Below are positions 18,751 to 27,218 of a stretch of DNA of 57,875 bases, piece after piece; positions within the stretch are counted from its first letter, which is position 1; every line of letters begins with the position of its first letter. The position numbers and the translations under genes were made by a program. This DNA comes from Candidatus Zixiibacteriota bacterium (GTDB lineage: Bacteria; Zixibacteria; MSB-5A5; GN15; FEB-12). The notes under the pieces are model-generated. The model was not told the DNA's origin, searched no databases, and was given only the letters and a program-made list of their open reading frames with translations. Location: the NCBI GenBank assembly GCA_024278935.1, contig JAJRSF010000055.1, forward strand, positions 1 through 57,875, written 5' to 3'.

Positions 18751-19023
18751 TTAGTTCGTTATGTTTTTATATTTTTTGATTTCATCTTCAAAGAAGTGTG
18801 AAATAATTTCGACACCGGTGACACCATCAAGTCTTCTAATATCTTCCCACAAACCAACAGCATATTCTGTTGATTCAGTTTCCAAAACTACAGCTAATTT
18901 GTTTTCAGCAGTTTCAATAATTTCCATTTGTGGAACAGATGCAATTTTTTTCTCTACCGTTGCAAAATCTTTTGCTTCGGCATGAACCAAAATTGATGAT
19001 ACCACTTGGTTCTCTTTATTCAT
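18751..19023 (-). CDS. napD: NapD, NapA-signal-peptide chaperone
   Basis: A 90-residue protein matching NapD: 'VSSILVHAEAKDFATVEKKI' opens the ferredoxin-like fold, and 'LETESTEYAVGLWEDIRRLDGV' is the second half. NapD binds the NapA Tat signal and holds back export until the cofactor is inserted. First gene of the nap operon, with AGGAG 6 bases before the ATG and napA starting shortly after its stop. Confidence 0.92.
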   Translation of the reverse strand: MNKENQVVSSILVHAEAKDFATVEKKIASVPQMEIIETAENKLAVVLETESTEYAVGLWEDIRRLDGVTGVEIISHFFEDEIKKYKNITN

Positions 19024-19107
19024 TTATTCTCCTATTTGATATATCTATGCAAGTTGTTAACTGTCTACTAAATTGTCCACTAAAAAGGTTGACTCACTTG
19101 ACAATTT

Positions 19108-19123
19108 TGTGACATTTTTCACT
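19108..19123. promoter_or_regulatory. CRP/FNR-superfamily dyad, nap promoter
   Basis: TGTGA-CATTTT-TCACT fits the TGTGA-N6-TCACA pattern of CRP-like and HcpR-like regulators with one mismatch. It lies 85 bases upstream of the napD ATG. The same half-sites and spacing occur at 27219-27234 in front of the hydrogenase operon. The regulator is not identified in the window. Confidence 0.65.
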
Positions 19124-19156
19124 TGTGTTAATATCGAAAATTAGCTATTTTTTCCC

Positions 19157-19172
19157 ATTGACTTAAGTCAAT
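19157..19172. promoter_or_regulatory. Perfect FNR-like palindrome, Moco promoter
   Basis: ATTGACTTAAGTCAAT is a perfect 16-bp palindrome whose core TTGAC-N4-GTCAA follows the FNR/Dnr pattern. Its centre (19164.5) lies about 41 bases upstream of the inferred transcription start near 19205, the class II activator position. It may also act on the divergent nap promoter. Confidence 0.65.
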
Positions 19173-19228
19173 GCACAAACAGCGGAATCGCTTATTTTGT
19201 ATTGAGTTAGAAAAGAAGATATTTTTAA

Positions 19229-19320
19229 TCTCCGAACCTCGGAAGACCCACGTGGCCACCGAGGACTCTACGGCCGGAAGAGCAATTTTCCGACCTGCCC
19301 GGTTTGGCAAAGGAGACTCC
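19229..19320 (+). ncRNA. Candidate molybdenum-cofactor (Moco/Tuco) riboswitch
   Basis: A GC-rich, highly structured leader in AT-rich DNA, directly upstream of a Moco biosynthesis operon. TCTCC (19229-19233) can close on GGAGA (19312-19316); inside, CCTCGG pairs with CCGAGG around a CCACGTGG segment, CGGAA pairs with TTCCG, and TGCC pairs with GGCA. A multi-stem domain of this size in front of mobA/moaA genes fits the Moco RNA motif, which senses Moco or the tungsten cofactor and turns down its own synthesis. I cannot run a covariance search, so the class is inferred from structure and gene context. Confidence 0.65.
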
Positions 19321-19342
19321 ACGATGGACGTACTTTCGTATG

Positions 19343-19365
19343 ACCTCTGCCGACCGGTATGAGGT
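19343..19365 (+). promoter_or_regulatory. Hairpin sequestering the mobA ribosome binding site
   Basis: GAGGT at 19361-19365 is the mobA ribosome binding site (7 bases before the ATG at 19373), and ACCTC at 19343-19347 is its exact complement. The resulting hairpin is followed by TTTTTT. It could be the expression platform of the upstream riboswitch, by blocking ribosome binding or, less likely with 5 bp, by terminating transcription. Confidence 0.6.
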
Positions 19366-19372
19366 ATTTTTT

Positions 19373-19942
19373 ATGGAACGAACTGACATACAAGCATTTG
19401 TACTCGCTGGCGGTCAAAGCAGCCGTGCCGGGTATGATAAACTGCTCACTGCAATCAACAAAACAACGCTGGTTGAGAAAACAATTTCGGCTTGCGACGG
19501 CATGTTCTGTTCAGTATCATTGGTAGCCAAATCAGCAGAAAAATATGGTAATCTCCCAGTAACAACTCTGATTGATTCTGAACTCGCCGATGGACCGATG
19601 GCAGGCATAATCACCGCCTTGGAAAACTGCGATTCTGAATTCTGTTTTATAACCGCTGCTGATTTATACGATTTAGATAAAAATGTAATAACTGAAATAC
19701 TTCAAGCCTACACAAACGAACAGTTTTTAGGAGCAGAAATAAATAACCGCATCCAACCGCTCTGTGCTATCTATCACAAATCTTGTCTACCTCTGATAGT
19801 TGAAACAGCGAAGTCAGGTAATTACAAAATGCGTGATTTTCTCAAACAGGTAGATTCCAAATTTATTCCGCTCACTATCTCCCCTTGGAGAAATGTCAAT
19901 TACCACGAAGATTTTGAGTCGATTCGGAGTGAACATGTATAG
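19373..19942 (+). CDS. mobA: MobA, molybdenum cofactor guanylyltransferase
   Basis: A 189-residue nucleotidyltransferase. The N-terminal 'VLAGGQSSRAGYDKLL' is the family's GTP-binding loop, usually LAGGxSxRMGxDK, here with Ala in place of Met. 'ELADGPMAGIITALE' and 'ITAADLYDLD' follow as in MobA. It attaches GMP to molybdopterin to make MGD, the cofactor type of NapA. The start at 19373 is chosen for the GAGGT ribosome binding site; an earlier in-frame ATG at 19304 would lie inside the riboswitch. First gene of the Moco operon. Confidence 0.9.
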   Translation: MERTDIQAFVLAGGQSSRAGYDKLLTAINKTTLVEKTISACDGMFCSVSLVAKSAEKYGNLPVTTLIDSELADGPMAGIITALENCDSEFCFITAADLYDLDKNVITEILQAYTNEQFLGAEINNRIQPLCAIYHKSCLPLIVETAKSGNYKMRDFLKQVDSKFIPLTISPWRNVNYHEDFESIRSEHV

Positions 19943-20438
19943 CATCGCAATAGTCGGAGCAAAAAATTCTGGTAAGACAACCCTGATGGAAAAACTTCTG
20001 CAAGGTTTGACTGCTCAAGGCATCAGATGTATGTCTAAAAAGCATACTTCACATCATCATCAGTTTGACACTGTCGGTAAAGATTCCGAACGTCATCGCA
20101 AAGCAGGTGCCAATCTTACTATGGCGACAAACCCGGGTGAATTTGCAATTTTTTCAATAACCAATGATTCTCTCCAAGAAAAGATTATGAATACAATCAA
20201 TTCAGAATTTGATATCTGCCTAATTGAAGGTGATAAATTTTCCAATGTCGAAAAAGTTCTACTCACAAGAAACATAACAGAAATAGATTCTAAAAACATC
20301 GAACATATTATAGCATCGTATGGTGATGATAATTCCAAATTGACAGCGAATCATTTTGAAACGGATTCAATTGATTCTCTGGTCACATTTATTATCGCTC
20401 AAACTAAAAAGCAAACTACTGCGGGAGAACAAAAATGA
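19935..20438 (+). CDS. mobB: MobB, MGD biosynthesis GTP-binding adapter
   Basis: A 167-residue P-loop protein: 'VGAKNSGKTTLMEKLL' is the Walker A loop, and 'KHTSHHHQFDTVGKDSERHRKAGA' is the signature MobB segment. 'ICLIEGDKFSNVEKVLL' matches the family's third motif. MobB assists MobA in MGD formation. The start overlaps the mobA end by 8 bases, with GGAG just upstream; the stop overlaps the moaA start by 4 bases. Confidence 0.92.
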   Translation: MYSIAIVGAKNSGKTTLMEKLLQGLTAQGIRCMSKKHTSHHHQFDTVGKDSERHRKAGANLTMATNPGEFAIFSITNDSLQEKIMNTINSEFDICLIEGDKFSNVEKVLLTRNITEIDSKNIEHIIASYGDDNSKLTANHFETDSIDSLVTFIIAQTKKQTTAGEQK

Positions 20439-21376
20439 TTAACCGCATTAAATATCTTCGGGTATCACTCCTCAACAGTTGTAACCTAAACTGTTTTTAT
20501 TGTCGACCTCCTCAACAGGAGAATGATACCTATGTGCATGAAAATTTTGATAATTTTAAAAACTCGATTAAACTTCTGCATACTTTAGGAATTGAAAAAA
20601 TCAGGTTCACAGGTGGTGAGCCAACTTTGTACAAACAACTCCCGGAGCTGATTCAGTTTGTAAAAAAAACAAATCCGAAAATCCACACTGCCTTAACATC
20701 GAATGCGATACTTCTTAAAAAGAAAGCGAAGCTTCTCGCAGACTCCGGACTTGATTCTGTAAATATTTCAATAGACACTTTGGATGAAACTCGGTTCTGT
20801 TCGGTGACAGGTCGGAACAAATATAACGATATGATTGACGGTATAAAAGAAGCTATCAAACATATTCCAAAAGTAAAACTTAACACAGTTCTCATTCGTG
20901 GAACCAACGACGATGAAGCCGATGATCTGATACAATTTGCCAACAAACTAAAAGTCGACATCCGTTTTATCGAATTCATGCCGACTAAGCTCAACTCTCA
21001 AAACTCTGATCAATATATATCCGGCGATGAAATCAAAAAGTCTCTCCCCTATACTTTTACCCCAGCAAGTAGTGACCCATCGACTGCCGCTCGCTATGTC
21101 AGCTCTCCTGATTTAGATATCAAAGTAGGATTTATCAACCCGGTCTCGCATTCATTTTGTGCCATGTGTAACCGCATACGGTTGACATCCGATGGTCGCT
21201 TGTACGGCTGTCTCTTCTCGGGGGCATCGTTTAATCTCTTTGAATCCTTACAGCAAGGCTACGACAACGCAACAAGAGAAGTCAACCAATTGGTCGCCAA
21301 CAAAACATACACCGGTTGTTCCCGCAAATCCGGTGACTCTGCTTTTTTCCCATCATTTGTGAACATGGGAGGTTGA
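20435..21376 (+). CDS. moaA: MoaA, GTP 3',8-cyclase
   Basis: A 313-residue radical SAM enzyme. The N-terminal cluster motif is 'CNLNCFYC' (CxxxCxxC), 'RFTGGEPTLY' is the SAM-binding GGE region, and the C-terminal 'CAMCNRIRLTSDGRLYGC' supplies the second, GTP-binding 4Fe-4S cluster. The protein ends in Gly-Gly ('NMGG'), the tail that MoaA uses in catalysis. It carries out the first step of molybdopterin synthesis from GTP, with MoaC following. It starts within the mobB stop. Confidence 0.95.
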   Translation: MINRIKYLRVSLLNSCNLNCFYCRPPQQENDTYVHENFDNFKNSIKLLHTLGIEKIRFTGGEPTLYKQLPELIQFVKKTNPKIHTALTSNAILLKKKAKLLADSGLDSVNISIDTLDETRFCSVTGRNKYNDMIDGIKEAIKHIPKVKLNTVLIRGTNDDEADDLIQFANKLKVDIRFIEFMPTKLNSQNSDQYISGDEIKKSLPYTFTPASSDPSTAARYVSSPDLDIKVGFINPVSHSFCAMCNRIRLTSDGRLYGCLFSGASFNLFESLQQGYDNATREVNQLVANKTYTGCSRKSGDSAFFPSFVNMGG

Positions 21377-21377
21377 G

Positions 21378-21860
21378 ATGTCAAAACTTACTCATACTGA
21401 TTCCGACGGCAAAGCAACCATGGTCGACATTTCGCACAAGCAGGAAACTGTTCGCCAAGCAACTGTCTCGGTCAAGGTTCTTCTAAACTAAAAGACTTTT
21501 GAACTTATCCAGTCTAACAATTTAAAAAAAGGCGACGTCCTCACTGTTGCTAAAATAGCAGGGATTCAAGCTGCCAAAAAAACATCGGAGCTTATTCCTC
21601 TCTGTCATCAAGTTGCCTTAGACACCGTTGACATAAAATTTGAATTAGATAAAACGAACTCTACGATACTTATACTGGCAACATCTAAAACTTCGGCACC
21701 AACAGGTGTTGAGATGGAAGCGTTCTGTGCTGCTTCAATCGCCGCTGTCACAATTTATGATATGGTAAAAGCAGTACAAAAAGATGTTGTCATTTCAGAA
21801 CTCAAACTCTTACATAAAACAGGAGGTAAATCAGGTGAATACAAACGGACAGATTTATAA
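21378..21860 (+). pseudogene. moaC: MoaC, cyclic pyranopterin monophosphate synthase, interrupted by one in-frame TAA
   Basis: Translation from the ATG at 21378 gives a normal MoaC N-terminus ('MSKLTHTDSDGKATMVDIS', 'ETVRQATVSVKVLLN'), then TAA at 21489-21491, then the rest without further breaks: 'GDVLTVAKIAGIQAAKKT', 'LIPLCHQV', 'GVEMEAFCAAS', 'TIYDMVKAVQKD' and 'LLHKTGGKSGEYKRTDL'. Length is 159 residues plus the TAA codon, as for ordinary MoaC. All catalytic motifs lie after the stop, so the truncated product would be inactive. As the pathway needs MoaC and all neighbours are intact, a sequence error, readthrough, a second moaC copy elsewhere or re-initiation must be considered. It starts 2 bases after moaA. 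Confidence 0.9.
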
Positions 21861-22275
21861 AATTTCTATCGCTCCTGAAAAAGGAATGCAGAAAAAAAAT
21901 ATCGACAACGCTGAACTCCAAATTGACTTTGGTATAATTGGCGATGGTCATGCAGGGTCAGGGCGACAGGTTTCTCTTTTGCCATTTGAATCTTTTGAAA
22001 AAGTGAAAAATGATATTGTCGAAATTAACCCGGGTGATTTTGCCGAAAACATTACTACAACCGGGATAGATTTCACAGATGTTACCATTGGGAAAAAGAT
22101 GAAAATCGGCGACAGCATAGAACTCGAAGTTACTCAAATCGGCAAAGAATGTCATCATGGTTGTTATATTCGTGAAGCTGTTGGCGATTGTATTATGCCG
22201 AGAGAAGGAATTTTTGCCAAGGTTCTGCATGGCGGCAAGATGTCTGTTGGCGACTCAATTCAGTGGAGTAACTAA
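21835..22275 (+). CDS. MOSC domain protein
   Basis: A 146-residue MOSC-type beta-barrel domain with the conserved 'GDGHAGSGRQVSLL' and 'FAENITTTGIDF' motifs, and 'IGKECHHGCYI...GDCIMPREGIFAKV', whose Cys fits the conserved cysteine of the family. MOSC domains are linked to Moco sulfuration or Moco-bound transfer chemistry; short forms next to mogA are common. The start is a GTG at 21835: an AGGAGG 8 bases upstream lies within the moaC codons for 'GGKSGE', so the two genes overlap by 26 bases in different frames. An open frame reaches back to 21784 but has no ribosome binding site. Confidence 0.85.
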   Translation: MNTNGQIYKISIAPEKGMQKKNIDNAELQIDFGIIGDGHAGSGRQVSLLPFESFEKVKNDIVEINPGDFAENITTTGIDFTDVTIGKKMKIGDSIELEVTQIGKECHHGCYIREAVGDCIMPREGIFAKVLHGGKMSVGDSIQWSN

Positions 22276-22772
22276 TGCCATACTCGGTTGGGATTATTAT
22301 TATTTCAGATAGAGCCTCAAGAGGTGAACGTGAAGATGGGTGCCTTCCTGTTTTCAAAGAAACACTCGACGATCGGTTTGAGATTGTAGAATCTAAAATC
22401 GTATCTGATGACCCTGAAAATATTGAATCAGCAATAAGAGAATTTGTTGAGAAAAAACATAGACTGATATTTACATCGGGTGGCACAGGATGCGCCCCTC
22501 GGGACAACACCCCCGAAGTTACCAAGCAAATTATCGAACGGTTCACGCCGGGAGTCGATGAAGCTATCCGAACATTTTCAGTTACAAAATCAGCTTACGC
22601 AATTTACTCTCGAGCTGTCTCGGGAATCACCCAGCAATCTTTTATTGTCAATCTCCCCGGTTCTCCAAAAGCAGTCAAAGAAATTGTTGAGTTTCTCCTC
22701 CCTACCATTGAACACCCTCTGCGGTTAGTTGCCAACCTTGTTAAAGATTGTCAGAAAGAACTCAATCAATGA
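22275..22772 (+). CDS. mogA: MogA/MoaB, molybdopterin adenylyltransferase
   Basis: A 165-residue protein with the MogA/MoaB motifs: 'IIISDRASRGEREDG', 'TSGGTGCAPRDNTPE' (the MPT-binding loop) and 'VNLPGSPKAVKE'. It adenylates molybdopterin before MoeA inserts molybdate. The start overlaps the MOSC stop by one base (TAATG), and the end overlaps moeA (ATGA). Confidence 0.92.
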   Translation: MPYSVGIIIISDRASRGEREDGCLPVFKETLDDRFEIVESKIVSDDPENIESAIREFVEKKHRLIFTSGGTGCAPRDNTPEVTKQIIERFTPGVDEAIRTFSVTKSAYAIYSRAVSGITQQSFIVNLPGSPKAVKEIVEFLLPTIEHPLRLVANLVKDCQKELNQ

Positions 22773-23962
22773 AATCATACGCCGAAGCAGTCGAAATAAT
22801 TTCGCAAGCAATTCAAAAATCTAAAATCATAAATCTCCCGATAGAACAATCTGCAAATTTTATACTCGCAGAAGATATTGTTTCATCTGTCGATGTTGCC
22901 CCTTACAGAAATTCTGCTATGGATGGTTTTGCGGTTGCATTCGCAGACACAAAACAAATCCCGTTCTCGCTCCCGATACAAGCAATCACCTACGCCGGTG
23001 ATTCCGACCAATATAAGTACGAACCAAACACAGCAATAAAAATTATGACCGGCGCTCCAGTTCCTAAAGGGTACGATACCGTTATTCAAGTTGAGCATAC
23101 TACTTTTGATAAAGATGAAGTAACTTTTGAAAAAGCGATAAAAGAAAATCAGAACGTTCGCCAACCGGGTGAAGATATAAAAAGAGATGACCTACTTTTA
23201 CAAGCAGGTGAAAAAATAAACCCGCTCTACATTGGTATCTTGGCTTCGATAGGCATGGACAAAGTTGCGGTATACAAAAAACCATCGGTCTTAGTATTAA
23301 GCACAGGCAACGAACTGGTCGAACCCGGCAACGACTTACAGTTCGGACAACTTTATAACAGCAACAGCTACACAGTGCGGTCAATGCTGGCACCATTCTG
23401 CGAATCTATCACGGTTGACTCGATAGTTTTAGATGAACGAGATTCTGTAGTCAAAGCTCTCTCGAAAAATTACGATATTATTATAACAAGTGGTGGCGTT
23501 TCCGCAGGCGATAAAGATTTTATCCCTGAAATTGCCGAACAATGCGGATGGGTAAAAAAACTACATAAGGCAGCAATCAAACCGGGCAAACCTCTGTTTT
23601 TTGCCAAGCGTAATAATCAATATTTGTTCGGTCTCCCGGGCAACCCTCTTTCTACTGCAGTGACCTGTGCCTGCTTTGTAATTCCTGCTATAAAGAAAAT
23701 GATAGGTGTCAAAGATTACAGACTGTCTACGACATCTGCTTCATTAAGTAAAGATTCAATAATGAAATCTGGACGGACACTTATTTGGCCGGGTAAAATA
23801 TTTTTCGAAGATGGCAACTTGGTCGCATCGTTTGCTGACAAAAAATCATCGGCTGCACTCTCGGCACTACTCAAAACCGACGGACTTATTATCCAATATA
23901 CAACTGACAATGCTCCGCCTAAAATTGAGATCACTTATTGGCATGAGATTTTAAATATCTAA
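22769..23962 (+). CDS. moeA: MoeA, molybdopterin molybdenumtransferase
   Basis: A 397-residue protein with the MoeA order of motifs: 'PYRNSAMDGFAV' near residues 50-60, 'IMTGAPVPKGYDTVI', 'VLSTGNELVEPG', 'SGGVSAGDKDF', 'KPGKPLFFA' and 'LFGLPGNPLST', followed by a C-terminal barrel domain. It ligates molybdate to adenylated molybdopterin made by MogA. The start at 22769 overlaps the mogA stop; an earlier in-frame start exists but lies inside mogA. Confidence 0.94.
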   Translation: MKSYAEAVEIISQAIQKSKIINLPIEQSANFILAEDIVSSVDVAPYRNSAMDGFAVAFADTKQIPFSLPIQAITYAGDSDQYKYEPNTAIKIMTGAPVPKGYDTVIQVEHTTFDKDEVTFEKAIKENQNVRQPGEDIKRDDLLLQAGEKINPLYIGILASIGMDKVAVYKKPSVLVLSTGNELVEPGNDLQFGQLYNSNSYTVRSMLAPFCESITVDSIVLDERDSVVKALSKNYDIIITSGGVSAGDKDFIPEIAEQCGWVKKLHKAAIKPGKPLFFAKRNNQYLFGLPGNPLSTAVTCACFVIPAIKKMIGVKDYRLSTTSASLSKDSIMKSGRTLIWPGKIFFEDGNLVASFADKKSSAALSALLKTDGLIIQYTTDNAPPKIEITYWHEILNI

Positions 23963-23978
23963 AATTTAAGAAACCAAT

Positions 23979-25124
23979 ATGCTGAACGAGATAAAAACAA
24001 ATTTACACACAATGCGTTTCACCCTTATGGAGTTCTCCGGCTCGCTTGGTGATTTGGGTACCTTCATCCCATTGGTTGCGGGTATTTCAATTGTCACCGG
24101 TATGGACCTTGGTATAATTTTAATTTTTGCAGGACTGTTTAATATTCTGACCGGAATTCTTTTTGGTCAACCGATACCTGTTCAACCAATGAAAGCAATC
24201 GCCGCAGTTGCTATAGCAGAACAACTGTTACCGTCAGAAATTGCCGCCGCAGGACTTCTTGCTGGTGCGATAGTTTTTGTCTTAGGCAGTTCAGGACTCA
24301 TCAGTAAAGTTGAGCATTTTATACCAAAACCGATTATACGAGGCATCCAATTAGGCGTTGGATTAAAACTGGCAATCAAAGGGATCGCTTTTATTTCAGA
24401 AACTCCAATGACAGGTTTTAATTCTGTTGTTACAGCATTGATAATTGGTATCGCTGTTTTGCTACTTACGAAATTCAAAAAATTTCCGTCAGCAATTTTA
24501 TTATTCGGAAGCGGACTTGTTATTCTCTTTTCTCTTACCCCCGACTTACTTTCGCAAATCCATTTTTCATTGCCTTCATTTCAATTGATAATTCCAACTG
24601 CCGAAAACTGGCTGACCGGACTTACTCGTGGAGCATTGCCACAAATACCACTAACTTTGTTAAATTCAGTTTTTGCCGTCTGCATACTTTCGGGTGATTT
24701 ATTCCCCGGCAAAAAAATATCTACCGGCAAAATGGCAACCTCGGTCGGACTGATGAACTTAATCGGTTGCGGATTCGGTGGGCTTCCGATGTGTCACGGC
24801 TCCGGCGGACTAGCCGGTCAGTACCATTTTGGAGCCAGAACCGGCGGTTCGGTTGTGATACTCGGTGTAATAAAGCTACTGGTCGGACTCTTTTTAGGCG
24901 TTTCAGCTATGCAGTTAATTCAGCTCTACCCGCTCTCAATATTGGGCATTATGCTCATTTTCGCAGGCTACGAACTTGCCCGCCCAGCCAAAGACCAAAA
25001 AACTCTGAACGGATTACTGATTACAATTTCAACTGCTTTCGGAATTATCTTTTTAAACACTCTCTATGGTTTCTTAATCGGCTTAGGGTTATTTTTCATA
25101 TTAAAACTATTTAAGATAAAATAA
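23979..25124 (+). CDS. Molybdate permease of the MOT1/SulP-like type
   Basis: A 381-residue protein with about ten hydrophobic segments and the two signatures of MOT1-type molybdate transporters: 'FSGSLGDLGTFIPLV' with 'PIPVQPMKAIAAVAIAE' in the first half, and 'GFGGLPMCHGSGGLAGQYHF' in the second. It would import molybdate for the operon it closes, in place of the common ModABC transporter. It starts 16 bases after moeA. Confidence 0.88.
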   Translation: MLNEIKTNLHTMRFTLMEFSGSLGDLGTFIPLVAGISIVTGMDLGIILIFAGLFNILTGILFGQPIPVQPMKAIAAVAIAEQLLPSEIAAAGLLAGAIVFVLGSSGLISKVEHFIPKPIIRGIQLGVGLKLAIKGIAFISETPMTGFNSVVTALIIGIAVLLLTKFKKFPSAILLFGSGLVILFSLTPDLLSQIHFSLPSFQLIIPTAENWLTGLTRGALPQIPLTLLNSVFAVCILSGDLFPGKKISTGKMATSVGLMNLIGCGFGGLPMCHGSGGLAGQYHFGARTGGSVVILGVIKLLVGLFLGVSAMQLIQLYPLSILGIMLIFAGYELARPAKDQKTLNGLLITISTAFGIIFLNTLYGFLIGLGLFFILKLFKIK

Positions 25125-25161
25125 AATTGAAACATTTACTAAATTTCTATATATTAGCTAT

Positions 25162-26892
25162 ATGAAATATTTGCCAGTCACAAAAGATGAACTCAAGCAA
25201 CTGAATTGGGATTCTCTTGATATAATTTTAGTCTCTGGAGACAGTTATATTGATTCTCCCTACAGCGGCACTGCTCTTATCGGACGGTACCTCACCAAAA
25301 ATGGTTTCCGTGTCGGTATCATACCGCAACCAGATTTACATTCAGGTGTCGACATCACAAGTTTAGGTGAACCAAATCTTTTTTGGGGAGTAAGCGGTGG
25401 AACGGTCGACTCGATGGTCGCAAATTATACCGCATCAAAAAAACGTCGCAAGTCCGATGATTTCACACCAGGAGGTATCAACAACAAACGTCCTGATCGT
25501 GCTGTCATTGTGTATAGTAATCTTATCCGTAAACATTTTAAACACACCAAGCCGATTGTCTTAGGTGGAATCGAAGCAAGTTTACGTCGGGTTGCTCATT
25601 ATGATTTCTGGACTAACAAACTTCGCAAATCGATTCTCTTTGATGCCAAGGCTGATATGCTTGTCTATGGTATGGCTGAGAAAACTATTGTGCAGGTTGC
25701 TCATGCGATGAGGCAGAAAAAAAGTTGGCAAGAAATCAACGGCTTGTGTTATATCTCAAATGAAGTTCCTGAGAACTATAAAGAGTTGCCATCGTTTGAT
25801 GAAGTCCAAAAATCAAAAGCAAAATTCACAAAGATGTTTCATCTGTTTTACAACAACAACGATCCTATCACAGCTTTTGGGCTCGCACAAAAAACTGACA
25901 CTCGATTTCTGATACAGAACAAACCCGCCAATCATCTTTCTCAAAAAGAACTCGACAATATTTTTGATATGGACTTCTCTCTTGATGCTCACCCATCGCA
26001 TAGCAAAGATGGTAAAGTAAAAGCTCTTGATACAATAAAGTTTTCTCTGACAACTCATCGAGGATGTTATGGCGAATGTAATTTCTGTGCAATAGCAGTT
26101 CACCAAGGGCAAACAGTAAATTGGCGATCGGAAAAATCTATCTTAAAAGAAGCTAAAAAATTCACCAAGCATAAATCGTTCAAAGGTATTATTAGTGATG
26201 CCGGTGGTCCGACTGCTAACATGTATGGATTTGAGTGTGCGAAAAAAATTAAAAAAGGGTGTTGTGAGAATAAGCGATGTATCTCGCCTGTTGTTTGTAA
26301 AAGTTTGAAACCAACTCATGGGTCACAGATAAATCTTCTAAACAATATACAAAATATTGATGGCGTCAAAAAAGTCTTTATCGCATCGGGCATTCGATAT
26401 GACATGATTGTCAATGATAAACAGTTCGGTCAAAAATATGTCAACAGCTTAGTAAAGAAACATACATCGGGTCAGCTCAAAGTTGCCCCCTAACATACCG
26501 ACAATAAAGTTTTAGACCTGATGGGTAAGCCGGATCAATCATCGCTTTTGCAATTTCATTCAATGTTTTTAAATGCGACTGCTCACTCTGACAAAAAACA
26601 ATTTCTGACATACTATCTAATAGCGGCTCATCCCGGATGTACTGAACATGAGATGAAAAACTTAAAAGAGTTTACATCGAATAATCTCAGAATCAATCCT
26701 GAACAGGTACAAATTTTCACTCCCCTTCCGTCGACATATTCAGCCCTCATGTACTATACTGAGCAAGACCCATTTACCGGTTTAAAATTATTTGTTGAAA
26801 AAGATACGAACAGAAAGATAAAGCAAAAAGATATTCTGACGCATAAGTCATTTTACAAAAAGAAATCATCATCTAAAAGACTGTCAAAATAA
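25162..26892 (+). pseudogene. ygiQ: YgiQ family radical SAM protein, interrupted by one in-frame TAA
   Basis: Starts with the YgiQ N-terminus ('LDIILVSGDSYIDSPYSG') and has 'HRGCYGECNFCAIAVHQG', the radical SAM cluster motif CxxxCxxC, and 'SDAGGPTANMYG'. After 'GQLKVAP' a TAA occurs at 26491-26493 where the family has Glu ('VAPEH'). The frame then runs on ('HTDNKVLDLMGKP', 'QFLTYYLIAAHPGCTEHEM', 'QIFTPLPSTYSALMYYTE') to the natural stop at 26892. In total there are 575 residues plus the TAA codon, the usual family length. One G-to-T change (GAA to TAA) explains it. The gene lies between the Moco and hydrogenase operons and has no evident link to either. The true function of YgiQ is not known. 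Confidence 0.92.
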
Positions 26893-27218
26893 TAATCTAC
26901 TATTCTTCACAACTATAAGAACAAACTAACCATCCCCACTCTTAAAAAAGCTGTGTTAATCACAACAACTTTCATTTACTTTCCCCCTTCTCTGTTGGCA
27001 ATCATCTGTTCACTCGTGTGAGGTGAAAGTTTTATTTCAACAAATTCAATAACTTTAATTAATATAGCAATATATCTATAACAAAAAAGTCATAGTTGAG
27101 TCATTCTATTGCAGGCAGGAACAGGCTTAATTACCATAACATGTTGTTGTAACCTACGATAAGGGTACTTTGAGTGTATTAGCTAGTGCTTCTAAAATAC
27201 TTTAACTTTATCTTATTA

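Larger units (their letters stand above)
19024..19372. promoter_or_regulatory. Divergent nap / Moco regulatory region
   Basis: This 349-base gap between napD (minus) and mobA (plus) is almost fully occupied by regulatory elements: a CRP/FNR-type dyad at 19108-19123, a perfect FNR-like palindrome at 19157-19172, a candidate Moco riboswitch at 19229-19320 and a hairpin over the mobA ribosome binding site at 19343-19365. A mobA-side -10-like TATTTT lies at 19193-19198, which puts the start of transcription near 19205. The nap -10 is not clear. No gene is seen. Confidence 0.75.
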
